A stretch of DNA of 64,000 nucleotides from Cranoglanis bouderius (taxonomy: Eukaryota; Chordata; Actinopteri; Siluriformes; Cranoglanididae). This document shows, in pieces, positions 24,080-36,357 of the stretch (position 1 is the first letter of the stretch; the number at the start of each line of letters is the position of its first letter). Below the pieces are notes generated by a model that searched no databases, was not told where the DNA came from, and saw nothing but the letters and a program-made list of their open reading frames with translations. Location of the stretch: contig CM042562.1 in assembly GCA_023630585.1 (NCBI GenBank), forward strand, positions 5,406,684 to 5,470,683, written 5' to 3'. A program made the position numbers and the translations under genes.

Positions 24080-24887
24080 ATCCTAAATCAAAATCCTAAT
24101 TAATGCACAGGCATCCAAAAGAATGCACATCGACACTTTCTGTCAAGTTAAGCCAAGTGAAGCTAAGCATGGAAATTATTATACAAACCCCCATGTTCCT
24201 TTCTATATCTCATTCAAATCTAGTCTTATACAGAACATATTGAGTTGTTAGGGTGAAGGTATGTACACTGAAAACCCACACTGTAAATCAGCCTGTTGAT
24301 GGACACTTTGATGAACATCTGTTCTGCCAGCTGCTCTGTTGTGCCATCCTACCACATGCATATTACAGTGATGAATGATGGAGTAATCATGGTGCCATCT
24401 CATCATAACTACTGTTTAAAATGTCTGCTTGAGCACTGATGCCAAAAATGGGTTAAAAGACTCTAAGCTACAATCTGTCACTGCTGTAATGACCTATTAG
24501 AGTTAGACAAATAAACAGGGCTGGAAATTACCACTTTGGATTCTTGGTGATTCCTACCATTTGAAGAACATGCCACAGAGGATACATGAAGAAAAAAACA
24601 ACAACAAAAAAAAAAACACAAATACACAAGCAGTTCTATACTTTTGCATAAACATAACAATAACTAACGTAGAAATACTATACTTCACTGTCATCTACAG
24701 ACTCACATAAGTGCACAATAAGCCAGATCCTTATTTAGATGGTGTACATATAGGTATACACCCCATGCCCCAGTACTCCATCAACATTTAACCAAATAGA
24801 CATTTATAAATGTTGCAACATCCTGTATTCACAAGAGGCAGAAATACTTGGAATGACTATGTCTGTCAACCAAACCTACAATTTTCC

Positions 24888-24929
<42 letters not shown>

Positions 24930-27509
24930 GTTTCTCTCCAGCACTTTAGAACATCAAGTGGGAGAGCCAGTAGCCTTCCTGAACATACAGCCTGGCACTA
25001 AACTGGGAGCGATTCAGTTTTCTGCATGCTCGATTTAGAACAGAGAGCGGAAGAGAAGGGTGAAATCTCATGTAGGAGTTGTGTGACCTGAACTCCAACA
25101 CATCTGCGGCCCTGCACAACTACGCTACTGAAGAAACCGAACACATCCTCTTTAGCAAATCACATGCAGGACAAGTTAGTTACATCAAGGACATTTTATC
25201 TTTTATTGCAGTCAGTGCCTGGCAGAAATAAATGCACAGGCAGTATTGTGAGAGCAAATGCATTGATTTAAGGAACAAAGCTGCTGCTTTTCAGTAATAG
25301 CTCTTTCTGCCATTTCAGTGTTTCACTGACCCATATGTTCTTAATATCATTCCCTTAGAAAACATAAGAAGTGTTTTCCATTCAGTTCTCTATTGGCTTG
25401 TGCTTTTAATGCCATTAGAGTACATATTAAAAAGTTGGTGCGTTAAATAAAACTGTTAAGGGTGTTTGATATAAAAGACAGTAGGTTAGCTGTTGCTGTT
25501 CTAGGGTGTATTGGCTGTTTGTTATTTTAAGTAAGAAACTGTTACACAAGTCCCTTTTAAGATATTTGATGCAGCATGACATCAAATGTGTCTATTAACT
25601 TACACAAGCACAGAGAGAGATACACACAACTGATTCATCTCTACTCTATTTTCTTATATATCTCACATTTACCCAACAGAATTAATAAACACAGGCTGAA
25701 GCCAGATGTGTACTAAAATGTTGAATGCTATTTATAGAGCAAAACTCTGCTTTTTAGATGCTACTTTTATCAGAGGGACTTTATCCCCTCTCCCCCACCT
25801 TTTAGACGAATCTGTGTTTAAATATGGCCCCTCTTCCCCCTTTCGACTCTTACTGAAAATACACAGGATTAAGACAATGCATTTCTTTTTAACATGAAAT
25901 AATAAAATATCAAAGCACTAGATGTCTCCTTTGGATCTCTGCTGATTTTCCCCTGTTTTTCTTCTCTCTCTCTCTCTGTCTAGACTGGATAAAAAAAACC
26001 TTTAAATTTACGTGACGACATGCACAATTTCAGAAGAAATACATGCCGAACCTGGAGTAACAGCATACAGGAGAAAATACAAAAATCAAAGTCCCCTTCA
26101 GCTCCATCATACTGTCTGTTCCTCACAAACACTAATAATCACCCTGCCTGCTTTCTTCTCTGTCGGTGGAACATATTATTTTCTTTGATTGCACTGTTTA
26201 AATGATTAGCACGACAGCTCTGTAGAGACAGGAGTAGAGATGAGGAGTGTGAGAGCTCCATCCCCTGCTGAGTGCACCGCATCAGGCTGAATGGAGATGA
26301 GCTAGCTCCTGTCACATCACGCACGTGTATGAGAACTCCTGTCCACACACACGGACACAAATAGAGTGTATTACCACACCAGGAAAGTAAAGAAGCCAAT
26401 CATTGGTTTTTTCAACAGCTGTGTATTCGAATCTGGTTTTGTATCTGTAATGGGCAGACCACTTTTAATCTCCTCATATGAGCTAAAGAACAGCCATGTC
26501 TCCATGGTGACAGAGGTCTGCTTGGCGCTCTGGAGATACTTGGTGTATGAAGTGATGAGATGATCGACTGATGAAATGATTAAATATACCCCATAATCCC
26601 ATTTAACACTAACTATATATGGGGAGAAAAGGCTATAGTTCATTTCATTCAACACCAATCTGATGGATAACTAATTAAAAGTGTGGAAAGCAGCAGCATG
26701 TTATCTCACCGTGACAAGTAAACATTAATTCCCTCTGTTAAAAAAAAAAAACATACAAAAAAAAAGCTCTTTGGCCATAATTGTATAATTTGAATAATTA
26801 TGCAGTTAAACAGAAAATCAGTTCACAAGAAAGGACATTTAACCTCAGTTGGCTGAAAGCATCATTGTACCTCAGTCACTGTAGTCCTTCAGTCTGGTCT
26901 AATATTTCCAAATTAGACTGAAAGGTTTATTTGAATGAATATGAACACACACTGCATTTAGATCCACAATAAACTGAAGCTTTCGTTTTTAACTGAGGCA
27001 GCAAATGCATGTCTCAAACTGGTTCACATCAGTGCTAAGTGTAGGTGGCATCATCTGAGAGACCATCATCTTCTATATTCTCTCTCCACACTGCTGTCTC
27101 TGCATAATGATAGGCAATTTTTTTTAGATACACAAAAATAGGATTTCATTGTAATGGAGTGTATTGGTACAACAACATTAAATGCATATAAATTGGCACG
27201 TGGTAATGAGTAACTGTAAATGTAAACATCTGTCATATGAATAAGATATAAATGTAAAAATGTATGTGCATTCAAAATGACAAAATATAACATACTGAAA
27301 TTGTTTTGTAGAGTCTGCACTTTGAAAATAAATGCCATGCGTTCAGTTCATTTGAGTCCAAACCTCAGGAAAGAAAATGAAATAAAACGGTGTTCTCCAT
27401 AAATTATTTCTACTTTACTATATATCTAAGAAAAAGACTCGAACGACGTTTACCATAATAAAGTAGGTAAACAGTGAAATTAGAAAATAAAAGAGGATAA
27501 ATTTTAGGG

Positions 27510-27510
<1 letters not shown>
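24080..27510. other. Intergenic DNA, nothing firm
   Basis: Poly-T run at 24892-24925. At 25955-25983 a long pyrimidine tract ends in GTCTAG, a good splice-acceptor shape, but what follows (ACTGGATAAAAAAAACC) is not coding. No gene recognised. Confidence 0.45.

Positions 27511-27597
<87 letters not shown>
27511..27597. repeat. (AAT)n(ATT)n mirror-complementary microsatellite
   Basis: About 17 ATA/AAT units pass directly into about 11 ATT units, giving a self-complementary hairpin with almost no loop. A second tract of the same form starts 75 bp downstream. Confidence 0.97.
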
Positions 27598-27671
27598 AAC
27601 GCGCAAAATGCGCACGCTACAAAACCCTAAACGAATTATTAACTGCGAAATATAGTCTAAATTCATCGTTA

Positions 27672-27721
<50 letters not shown>

Positions 27722-27734
27722 TAATAATAATCAT

Positions 27735-27786
<52 letters not shown>
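27672..27786. repeat. (AAT)n(ATT)n mirror-complementary microsatellite
   Basis: About 19 AAT units, a short interruption (CATGTATT), then about 18 ATT units. It can fold into a hairpin and can also pair with the tract at 27511-27597. Confidence 0.97.
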
Positions 27787-28589
27787 GTATAAAATGTATT
27801 AAATTCTCTGCTTAATAAAATTTCGTTCATCTGTAAAGTCCAAATAAAACGTGAATTGCCAGCGATTAATCTAGGGTGTTATAAAGGGAAACAATTGCTC
27901 ATTTTATTTCCTGTTTTAATGCATGCTGTTTATACTCGCTGCTTTTCTACAGATTAAAACTCGTGGTTTCATTTCATGTAGGCTAACTTTAGGAATAACG
28001 TTTCATTCTCTAGCCCAGTGATCATGGCGTATCCCTGACCTACATATTTTATTTATCCCTTCTTCCTGAAAACATTAAAACGGGTCGGGGATCATTGCTA
28101 TAGTCTATAACCTCATTAAAAAAAAAAAAAAGACTCCTCTGAGAATCTTCCTTACCGATTTATCCAATATGCTCCTTAAAGGCCAGAGACATACACAAAT
28201 ACATCTGGCGGCATAACAAGAGTTGGAGATATATTTTAAGAATATTTGCTGTAGATATTGTTTCGGTTTTTAGGCCTTGATCGCTTGTCTTCCATATGCT
28301 TCAGTATTTCAGAAAACCGGCCTTATCGATCTGCTCGATAAAAGAGCCTGGCGTGTTTTAACCGTGTCTTTACCGCCACCTGGTGGCCAAAGTGCACAAC
28401 CACTTCTTTGGGAGAAACTGTGATCATACTCGTGACACGTCCTTAGTTTGAAATCTGTTCACATTATTCCAGTTCTTTCATAAAACCTATTTGGAAATCA
28501 GTGTGCTGTGATGGAGTCTTAGTCAATTCGCAATCAAAAACTTACAGAGATGTAGCATATACAATAAGGCAGCGAGTTTCCTTTTTGTT

Positions 28590-28594
<5 letters not shown>
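27787..28594. other. Unique DNA with hAT-like remnant and CTCF site
   Basis: 28014-28103 has ends CCCAGTGATCATGGCG and CGGGGATCATTGCT, an imperfect inverted pair like the CAGTGATCCCC termini of small hAT elements. The rest, up to the (TA)n tract, is unremarkable apart from the CTCF-like motif listed separately. Confidence 0.4.
28371..28389 (-). promoter_or_regulatory. Strong CTCF-like site
   Basis: The minus strand reads TGGCCACCAGGTGGCGGTA, near-identical to the vertebrate CTCF consensus (core CCACCAGGTGGCG). The core CCACCTGGTGG is nearly palindromic, so orientation is less certain than for other sites. Confidence 0.5.
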
Positions 28595-28662
<68 letters not shown>

Positions 28663-28675
28663 TAGATAGATAGAC

Positions 28676-28722
<47 letters not shown>

Positions 28723-28731
28723 CAGATATTG
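28595..28731. repeat. (TA)n + (GATA)n compound microsatellite
   Basis: About 33 TA units pass into about 17 GATA units with two GACA variants. Confidence 0.98.
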
Positions 28732-29801
28732 GTTTTTTTGTCACACCAGTCTAGTACAATATTTCTTTTCACAGAAAGGAATGCACGCACCCATGCTAAA
28801 AAAAAAAAAAAAAAAAAAAAAAGCATAAACAAACACGTATACAGCTGATTACTGAGACATCACGACGATGTTCCTGTGTTTTTTCCGGCTCCATTCTCTC
28901 TGGGCATTTAAATCTGAGCGAAAAAAAAGCTACAAGCAGCAACCAGAGTCTGAGACTGGACCACAATGTGTAGTGAGATAGACAGACCACAGCTTGGGTT
29001 TTTTTTTCGGCCATGAAAGCCAAATGAAGCAAAGATAAAATGAAAGTGTTCTTTTCCTGCCCATTCCTTTGCCAACATCTGTCACTGCCAGTGTTCTGCT
29101 CTCCAGTTTGTGTTTGTTTGCCATCTTTGTGTGCACACATCTCATTTGCAGTACATTATTATGTCGTGTGCTGATTACTCCTGACAGGTGCAGCATCCCC
29201 TCTCGCCTGTAGTAGTGATTGTGCAGCCACGCGCTGTCTGGCAGGACTGCAGCCGCCTCGCGCTAAAATAATGAATCCCTGAGATAAGAGCGCACTCAGC
29301 TTTCTGCCCTGACTCAGGACGAGAAGAGATGGACTGTCCCTCACTGAACTACTGTGGCTCGGACCCTCTCACACACACACTAGAGAGGATTAAAAAAAGC
29401 CTCGTCTTTCCGTGCCTCTGGCACTCGCACACTTACAGCAACTCTGGGAACAGCAGATGAAAATATGAGCAGAGAGACAGGAAAAGAATCAGGAATAGAA
29501 AGAAGTGTAGAAGAGACAAAAATGTGTTGAAGTGAATCCTCTCGTGATGCACTGAACTTCCGAGAGAAAGAATGCACTAAGCTTTGCTACTTCCAATTCT
29601 GACTTACAGACATGGCATAGCTGAATAAGTTGAAACCAATTACAGGAACCCATCTGTGTTTCAGCCACAGCTACTGCGTATTAAAGTAAATAAATAAATA
29701 AATACTAGGCTGAATAACCAACAAAACAAAACAAAACAAAAATAACATACCAAACATATACCACATAAAGAATAAGAGAGACTATAAACAGTGCACTGTG
29801 C

Positions 29802-29805
<4 letters not shown>
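28732..29805. other. Unique DNA, poly-A and one GC-rich island
   Basis: Poly-A at 28798-28822. The interval 29190-29400 is richer in GC and CpG than its surroundings, with no recognisable exon. It might be regulatory; nothing more can be said. Confidence 0.4.
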
Positions 29806-29845
<40 letters not shown>

Positions 29846-29937
29846 GTAATAAAAGTTAACAGAATATAATAATAATAATCATCATCATTATTATTATTAG
29901 TAGTAGTAATAGTAGTAGTAGTTGTTGTTGTTGTTTT
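29806..29937. repeat. AAT / ATT / AGT / GTT trinucleotide microsatellite cluster
   Basis: An AAT run (29806-29846), then ATC, ATT, AGT and GTT runs (29877-29937), joined by a short spacer. The mix suggests decay of one long trinucleotide tract. Confidence 0.9.
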
Positions 29938-30186
29938 TTTATTTTTTTTATTTTATTTCATTACTTGACTTTATTAAAGATTTTTAAATAGCACTTTCCA
30001 ATTTAAATCCAAAATCTCAAAGTGCTTTACACATAAGAGATGATTAAATAAAGTATTTGTGAAAGAGCACATTAATGAAACTATCTACAATAATTATTGA
30101 TTGTATGAAGAATACACTGAATACCTTAAACTCTCAGGACTCACTGGCAGGCCAGACTTAGATTACTCAATCTCGTCATACCCTCG

Positions 30187-30217
<31 letters not shown>

Positions 30218-31266
30218 CCACACACAGGGTTTATAGAGAACCCTAAATTTCCGTAACACAAGCACACTGTTTCACTATCAGAGAGCGATCCAAGTAAAAC
30301 CCCTAAGAACCCTTAACTATAAAAACCTTTTTCCTAATAGTGTCCCTTTTCTGTTTGTTTTACTATAGTCACTAAATGATTCATTGTAGTTACTAAATAA
30401 ACATCCATACATGCCTAAATAATACGTTGGGGGAAAAAAGGTTAAAATTTAAATAAATGAATAAATGAAAACTCGTCTGCAAAAACTCAACAAATATTTT
30501 TACATGCTCCTAACTGTTTTCATACAACCATGTTCTCCCATAGTAAAGCTTTAACACAAAACTCAATAAGCCACACAAATGAAAACAAACAGCAACTCAG
30601 TGAATACTCAGCTTACTGCACATTATTCCGAATGTTCTTTGAGTTATCTTGTGATATTGATTTGAATTTTCTGGTTTAACTGCAAAGATAAAGACGAACA
30701 GTTATTCTATGAAACAATGTGCGTTCCTTGGCAACATCACATCATCCAAACATCTTAAAACATTCACTTTGCAGCTGTTTGTGCTCAGAGGTCAAACTTT
30801 GAACCAGAGGTGTCATCTGCAGCCTAAACTAGGCCCACAATAGTAAAGCTTTCAAGATTGTTGTCCCTCTAGACACCTGCTCTCGCTGACTTGGATAAGA
30901 TCTCTATTTGTCCAGAGGCAGGAGCTCTGCACCGAGGTGCTTTGTCCAGCCTGCTGATAACGATGTTTTCTGTGCCACATGCTACCTATATGGGGATGGC
31001 ATTTGCCACCTGCATCAGACAATCTCTGCACTGATGTGTGTGTACAAGGTTTAATCAAATGTTTAAATGGATTAGGCTTGGACTGGCAGCAGTTTCTACC
31101 AATAGAGGCAATAAGGAAGCAATTGAGCTGTAAACAGCTGTATATTCGATTTTAACCTATTTTCAATTCATAAATCTATTAGATATTTCTCTTCTATTTT
31201 CTCAAGTAAGAAACTCTATGAGGCAGGGTGAAGCACAGCTTCCTGTCTTTGTCTAGAAGCTGTTAG
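29938..31266. other. Intergenic DNA
   Basis: Contains an (AC)n run near 30196-30228. 30860-31050 is repeat-free and balanced in composition. No coding sequence recognised. Confidence 0.45.
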
Positions 31267-31836
31267 TTATGCCTGGACCACACTAAGTTTATACATTTCT
31301 AACCAATGTTGAAAAGAGAACACAATGACATTTGTATGACATTTTTTGTTCTGGATCATTTTTCAGTCATGCAAGACCTACCAGAATAAAATACTACACA
31401 CTTTCAGATTAGCATCCAAAGCAATGATCCTGACTCGTGGAACCTGCAGTGTCACAGAATATGTCCTGAACAAACCTGACTTCAGATCAAAATAAACATG
31501 GCAGATGACAGTTCAGCTTGGCTGTCATTGGTTACTGGCCTTACAGGCATGATGTCTAGATTGCGTTTTCACATAAAACAGTCAGAAACCTACTCATACT
31601 ATAGAATGTTGAGTCCTAAATACTGAGCATGTTTGACTTTTTTCATATGGGGTGGCCACGATGGGACTGTGAGTAAATCTAAGCAGTTAAAATTGGATTT
31701 TAAACACCACACACCACAGGATAATATGGGTAGATATTTGTTTAGGGCTAAAATCCAGAGACATTTTACGATTATGGAGCGAGGCAATTCAGCCTCAAAA
31801 CTGGTCTGATTACCCTCTAGTGTGGACCAGGCATAA
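31267..31836. mobile_element. Unassigned 570-bp element with 19-bp terminal inverted repeats
   Basis: Left end TTATGCCTGGACCACACTA; right end TAGTGTGGACCAGGCATAA, complementary at 18 of 19 positions (the mismatch is central). The interior has no transposase and no tandem repeats, so this looks like a non-autonomous DNA transposon. TTA/TAA at the outer edges would suit a Harbinger-type 3-bp target site, but no direct duplication is visible. The superfamily is undetermined. Confidence 0.6.
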
Positions 31837-33711
31837 ATTACTGTGTTTTTAGACCTCAGTATGATGTGCTGAAGCTACAGCTCCACCACAACATCTGCTA
31901 CTGGACACCAGCCAGATCAGCATATTACCTAAAAGATGCCTGTGCTGATGGAGCTTCTTCAGGTTTACCAACCCACTGATAAATATCTTGCAGCCCAAAT
32001 GTTGTAATGAATTTTGGGATGGTGCAGTAAGTGAGAAAGAAGTGAGCAGATCATAGATCATTGTGAGAGCTTGTCCAAGGAGAACTTTTTAACATACTTT
32101 TTCATTCAGTCTGCAGTGAGAATGTGTGCACTTTGGCTGCTTCATCCAAACATCTGCAAGCTGTTGCTGAGGAGGACCTCAGAGGAAAACATTTACCTAA
32201 CAGAATACTAATTCTTTCAGACCTTGGTGTCAGCACTTCGTAAATAATGGCGAGTACATGGGGAGTGGTTTTCAGCCATGCACATGTGGAATTATTTTAT
32301 TCTTCAAGCCAAGTCTGTGAGAGCCATCTCATTCCTGCTGCTCTTATCTGTGCTGCTTTAAAAAGCAACACAACACACCCGCTCTCTCCATCCCTCTGCT
32401 TCTCCTTTCACCCACTTGCTCCAGTCTGCCTCTTTCTGGTTTTAGCCGCATATCAGACAGTCACAGCATACCTCCGTTTCAACATCTTGTGTCACGGGTC
32501 TGTTGCCAGACACTATTTCACCTCATGTGAAGAAGCCAAACTTGCCTCTGAGACGTCTGGGTGACGGCTGTCAAGCTTGCATCAGGAAATAAACACACTG
32601 AATTCTGAAGACTGGATGTCACCAGTGTCAGGTGGTACAGACGAAGCTTTGTAGACAGTCACTTTCTGTTTAGAGGTTTGTTGTTCCAAGGCGAAAATTC
32701 GATTTGCAAAAAATAATTGAAATATTACCCATCACTTAATATACAACATATGCTCAGCATTTGCTCAAAGTTCTTTTCACAGCACAAATACACTAAAGCT
32801 TAGTCTATTTCATGATATTCAAATTGTCAAACCAAACTGCAAATGCTGATTTTAAAATTCAATGCCTTCTTTTTGCCTCATAATGTATTTTAAGATGACT
32901 GTATTTTTAAAAAATAATAATTTTTTTTTTCAAAGAATTAGCATGTTAGTTAAAAAAATAATAATCAAATCAACATATGTTCATCCACAGTACAACAGAC
33001 CCAAGGCTCAAGGTCTTTAGATAGTAGTTGTACCTAATGCTAAATACCATCCTGTTCAATTCTGATACCAGTTTAGGGATTAAAATCTAAGCTAGAGGGA
33101 TAAGAAGTATGGGAGTCAGTTTCTGCCAGTCATATTTGTAATGAGACAGTCAGGAATGACAGATCCTCAATCAAAAACCAATAGAGCAACTGTTTACATT
33201 AAAATAATGAGAGCAGTGTTGCTCCAAAATAGCTCATTTTAGAGCCTGCTCTCATTAAAAGTTTGTTTGAAAAATTCAGTAAATCCAGTAAATAATTCAG
33301 TGACATTTGTGCATGTTTTAGACTTAGTTTTACTTTTTTTTTTTTTTTTAAATGTACCTGTTGCGATTTTGTAGTCATAATGACAATAATGTGAAAACCA
33401 GAGCAAAAAGAGGCACAAGAGAAGCTACAGCTATCTAGCAGCAAGATAAGTTAACCAGCTATTGTTAACAAATAGAGAGTTTACATAGGACAGTTATTAT
33501 GTCATACTATTTAAAAAAAGATGAAGCTAGTTAGCTAATTCACAAAAGGGTTGCCTAGATATTTACAGTACTTTCCTCTTTACAGTAAATGCATCAGTAA
33601 TTAGGTCAAACCTGTGGCAGTGACAATGGTGACCAACACACATTTAGTGTTCAGTGTTTAGTGTTCAAGCATTTAATGACAGTAAATGTGGATATTAAAT
33701 TAATAGCAGTT
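31837..33711. other. Intergenic DNA, nothing recognised
   Basis: No repeat family, RNA or coding exon was identified. The open frame at 32247-32564 (105 codons) has no recognisable domain and is probably chance. Confidence 0.45.
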
Positions 33712-34012
33712 TCAGTTACAGCTGTGTAAATCACAACCAGCCATTATCAAAGTTATTATATTTATTGTTGAGTTCTTATAGTTATAGCCTATTTCATGGG
33801 ACCCTTCATTTGAATGGGTTTAGTCCAAACCTCTATAACTCAAATACATGTAGGGCTATTAATAATGCCACTTGGACTTAATGCGTTCTTTTGATGAAAA
33901 GTTAACACACTTAAATAATGTTAATGAAATAATTTTTTACCGAGGGGGTCCATGGGATTTATTTTACAGTTGAAGGGGTCCCTGGTAACAAAAGGTTTGA
34001 GAACCCCTAGTG
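33712..34012 (+). mobile_element. hAT-like non-autonomous element, truncated copy
   Basis: Shares CCATTATCAAAGTTA, TGAATGGGTTTAGTCC-like and GGGGTCCCTGG segments in the same order with 50516-50974, and ends in TTTGAGAACCCCTAG, the complement of a hAT-type terminus. The left terminus is missing. Confidence 0.55.
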
Positions 34013-34396
34013 TAGAGGTTATGAATACATGGCAGTAAAAGAAAGAGCTACAGTCTCCTCTTCACATCCTTATCCTGACGTCTCTTTCAGTGTGCTGCAT
34101 TGCCTGATGGGGAGAAGAGAGTGCCAAGAACAGGTGAACAAGCAGGCACACAAACCTGCTCATGAATAAATTATTGTGTCACACAGTAATAATTTGCATC
34201 TTTGTAAAAAGATGATGCATCAGCACTTTATCTACTAAGATCAGGTGGGGGTGAGTTTATTATTTAATGCAACGGCTTTAATTATCAGTAACGCTCCAAA
34301 AGGTATTTGACACAGATGCACCCCCCCCCCCCCACCCCTATTTAATCCAGTACTATATGCTTCATAATTAATGCTGGAATGCAAGCTGTCCTTGCC

Positions 34397-34447
34397 TAAT
34401 CCCAGGTACTCATTTCTGAGCTCATTATGCAAATCGATAGTGTTTAC
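34397..34447. promoter_or_regulatory. Cluster of homeodomain, octamer and forkhead-like motifs
   Basis: Within 51 bp: TAATCCC (Otx/Pitx type, 34397-34403), the perfect octamer ATGCAAAT (POU type, 34427-34434) and TGTTTAC (forkhead type, 34441-34447). Individually such motifs are common; the clustering in repeat-free sequence is suggestive only. Confidence 0.25.
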
Positions 34448-35826
34448 AAACATAAAAGCTGGCAGTTGGGGTTTGATCTGGGGCAGAAATAGCATTGGTT
34501 ATCAATAGCTAAAGCCCTGCTTGGTTGGTGTCATGTCAATAACAAGCCGATCGATATGGCCTAGTCTAGGGAGAATTTGACAGCGGGGTCTCTAAGGAGT
34601 GCTGTGTCTATGAAGACTGGCAGATGCCATACATTCAAAGACAGAACATGATACTAACTGAGCTTTGGTTCCACTATAGAAGATCCACAATGCAAATTAA
34701 AGCTAATGATTGTGCTAAACAGTGTCTTTCTCCATCAAGTATCACGGGACTCCAAAACAGTGATGTCTGCATGGCTCTATGAAAAAAAAGAAGTACAACA
34801 AAAATAATGAAAGCATTTCTGTACTATTTATATGCTGATGTGGCTGTTTAAATACCCCAGTCTGATCGACAGTAAAACACATGACATTTGGTTTCCATAT
34901 TCTTCAGTTTTTATTCCTTTATTCATCAATGTGAAGAGATCCTCACTCTCCTCCTGAACATGACCTTCGAACCAGAGGCATGCTTTTCCCTGTTCAACCC
35001 ATGTGTGAACAGTCCCTACAGAGCAGAGCATTGTGGGTCAGAGGCAGAGTTGAGTGTGGGGGCATTATCATGATGCTAGGGGGCATACACAGAGTGCAGT
35101 GCTGTTTCACAGCAGATTGTGCTAATGCCCTGTTACAGCCATGAGAGAATGATTTTGAATGCTAATGAGGAGTTAGTGGGGCTGCCATGGAGGTCTCATA
35201 TATTACCCTACAAATGCTGCATAAACTGTACTCTGGGAATAGATATTCAGCACATTAAAGCTGCTGTAAGTGATTTTTAAATCAGCTTGGCTAATCTATT
35301 CTTATAACTAGACACTAAAAAAAAAAAGATCCTACAAAATGTCACTGTAGTGAGATCTGTAATCCTCTATTTCAACATGGTCAAGCTATATTAACCAAAC
35401 AGGAACTTCTTTGCAAGGTGGTGGTCCTCTCTGCCTGTCAAGTATTATGAGTGTGCATGGGTAGAGACGGCAATAAATGAAAAGGAAATGAATTGCTAGA
35501 TAGATAGAATATGTCTAGGATTACAGCAGAGTTATTGTTTCAGGAATATCAATACCAACAACAGCTTTAAAATGATTTTAATATCTACAAAGATACAGGT
35601 AAATATATCAGCATCAATATGCAAAGAAAGGGTTTATGGGTAAATGTCGAAGCTTGTAGAAGAGCTGACAGTCACACCTCTGAAATCTTGACTATGCCAT
35701 GCAGATGATTCTCAAAATCTAAACAATTCTTTATCACATAAAAAATTAGCTTTTCTGCTACAGTGAAATGTGAGACTTCATTTTGATTTGTTTTGTTTTC
35801 TATACATACTGGTTTGGTATGTGCAA

Positions 35827-35845
35827 CACTGCCTCCTAGTGCACA
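35827..35845 (-). promoter_or_regulatory. CTCF-like site
   Basis: The minus strand reads TGTGCACTAGGAGGCAGTG. The core CACTAGGAGGCAG fits the CTCF consensus. Confidence 0.4.
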
Positions 35846-35994
35846 TGTTTGCTTTGAGTTGGTTTACGTCTGTAAACGTCTGTGCAAGCCCTCACATGTG
35901 CCTACACACTTTCACAGATTTGCAGACTCAGAAATACAAAATTATCCCTTACAGTACAAAACACTTGTTAAAACCGACCTCTGTAGGATGTTCC

Positions 35995-36357
35995 ACACAG
36001 GCCACAAGCCATCTCACACAAGACCCAAGGTAGACATGTATCAAGACTGTTCTCTGTACTGGCACTCAGGTGGTGTAATGAACATCCCCTGGCTGTGTGA
36101 ACAGTTGAGTCACTTACTGTCTTCAAAAGAATACTAAAGACTTACCTCTTCATTAAAAAAAAAACATGTACTAACTCCCATACTAGCTCCTGTCTAACAG
36201 GAGATTAATTTTATAACTTAATAAAATTAATAACTTAATTGTATTCTTAAATCCTGTCCTATTTATTCTAGCACAAGGGATGTGGTTTCAGTGGAGAGTA
36301 AAAAGCACTTTTATAAGTCGCAAAGGGTAAGGGTAGCTCCCAAATGCTGTACATGGA
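35995..36357 (+). mobile_element. LINE 3' end fragment (CR1/L2-like), decayed
   Basis: A frame reads TVFKRILKTYLF, like the end of the reverse-transcriptase ORF in fish CR1/L2-type LINEs. The segment ends in AAGTCGCAAAGGGTAAGGG...CCCAAATGCTGTACATGG, a decayed form of the common fish LINE/SINE tail (GTCGCTCTGGATAAGAGC type). It is 5'-truncated, as LINE inserts usually are. Confidence 0.5.

Larger units (their letters stand above)
34013..35994. other. Unique DNA with possible enhancer and CTCF site
   Basis: A poly-C run lies at 34320-34333. Candidate regulatory clusters are listed separately. No exon recognised. Confidence 0.4.

Noticed and set aside
25955..25990. Strong-looking splice acceptor (long pyrimidine tract, TCTAG)
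   Set aside because: The sequence after it is not coding, and the pyrimidine tract is partly a (CT)n run.
32247..32564. 105-codon open frame
   Set aside because: No domain, no splice context and no conservation evidence. Its length is within chance for 64 kb in six frames.
35241..35420. TTAAAGCTGCTGTAAGTGATT segment resembling a dispersed fish repeat
   Set aside because: Only a short motif is recalled and no boundaries can be set.
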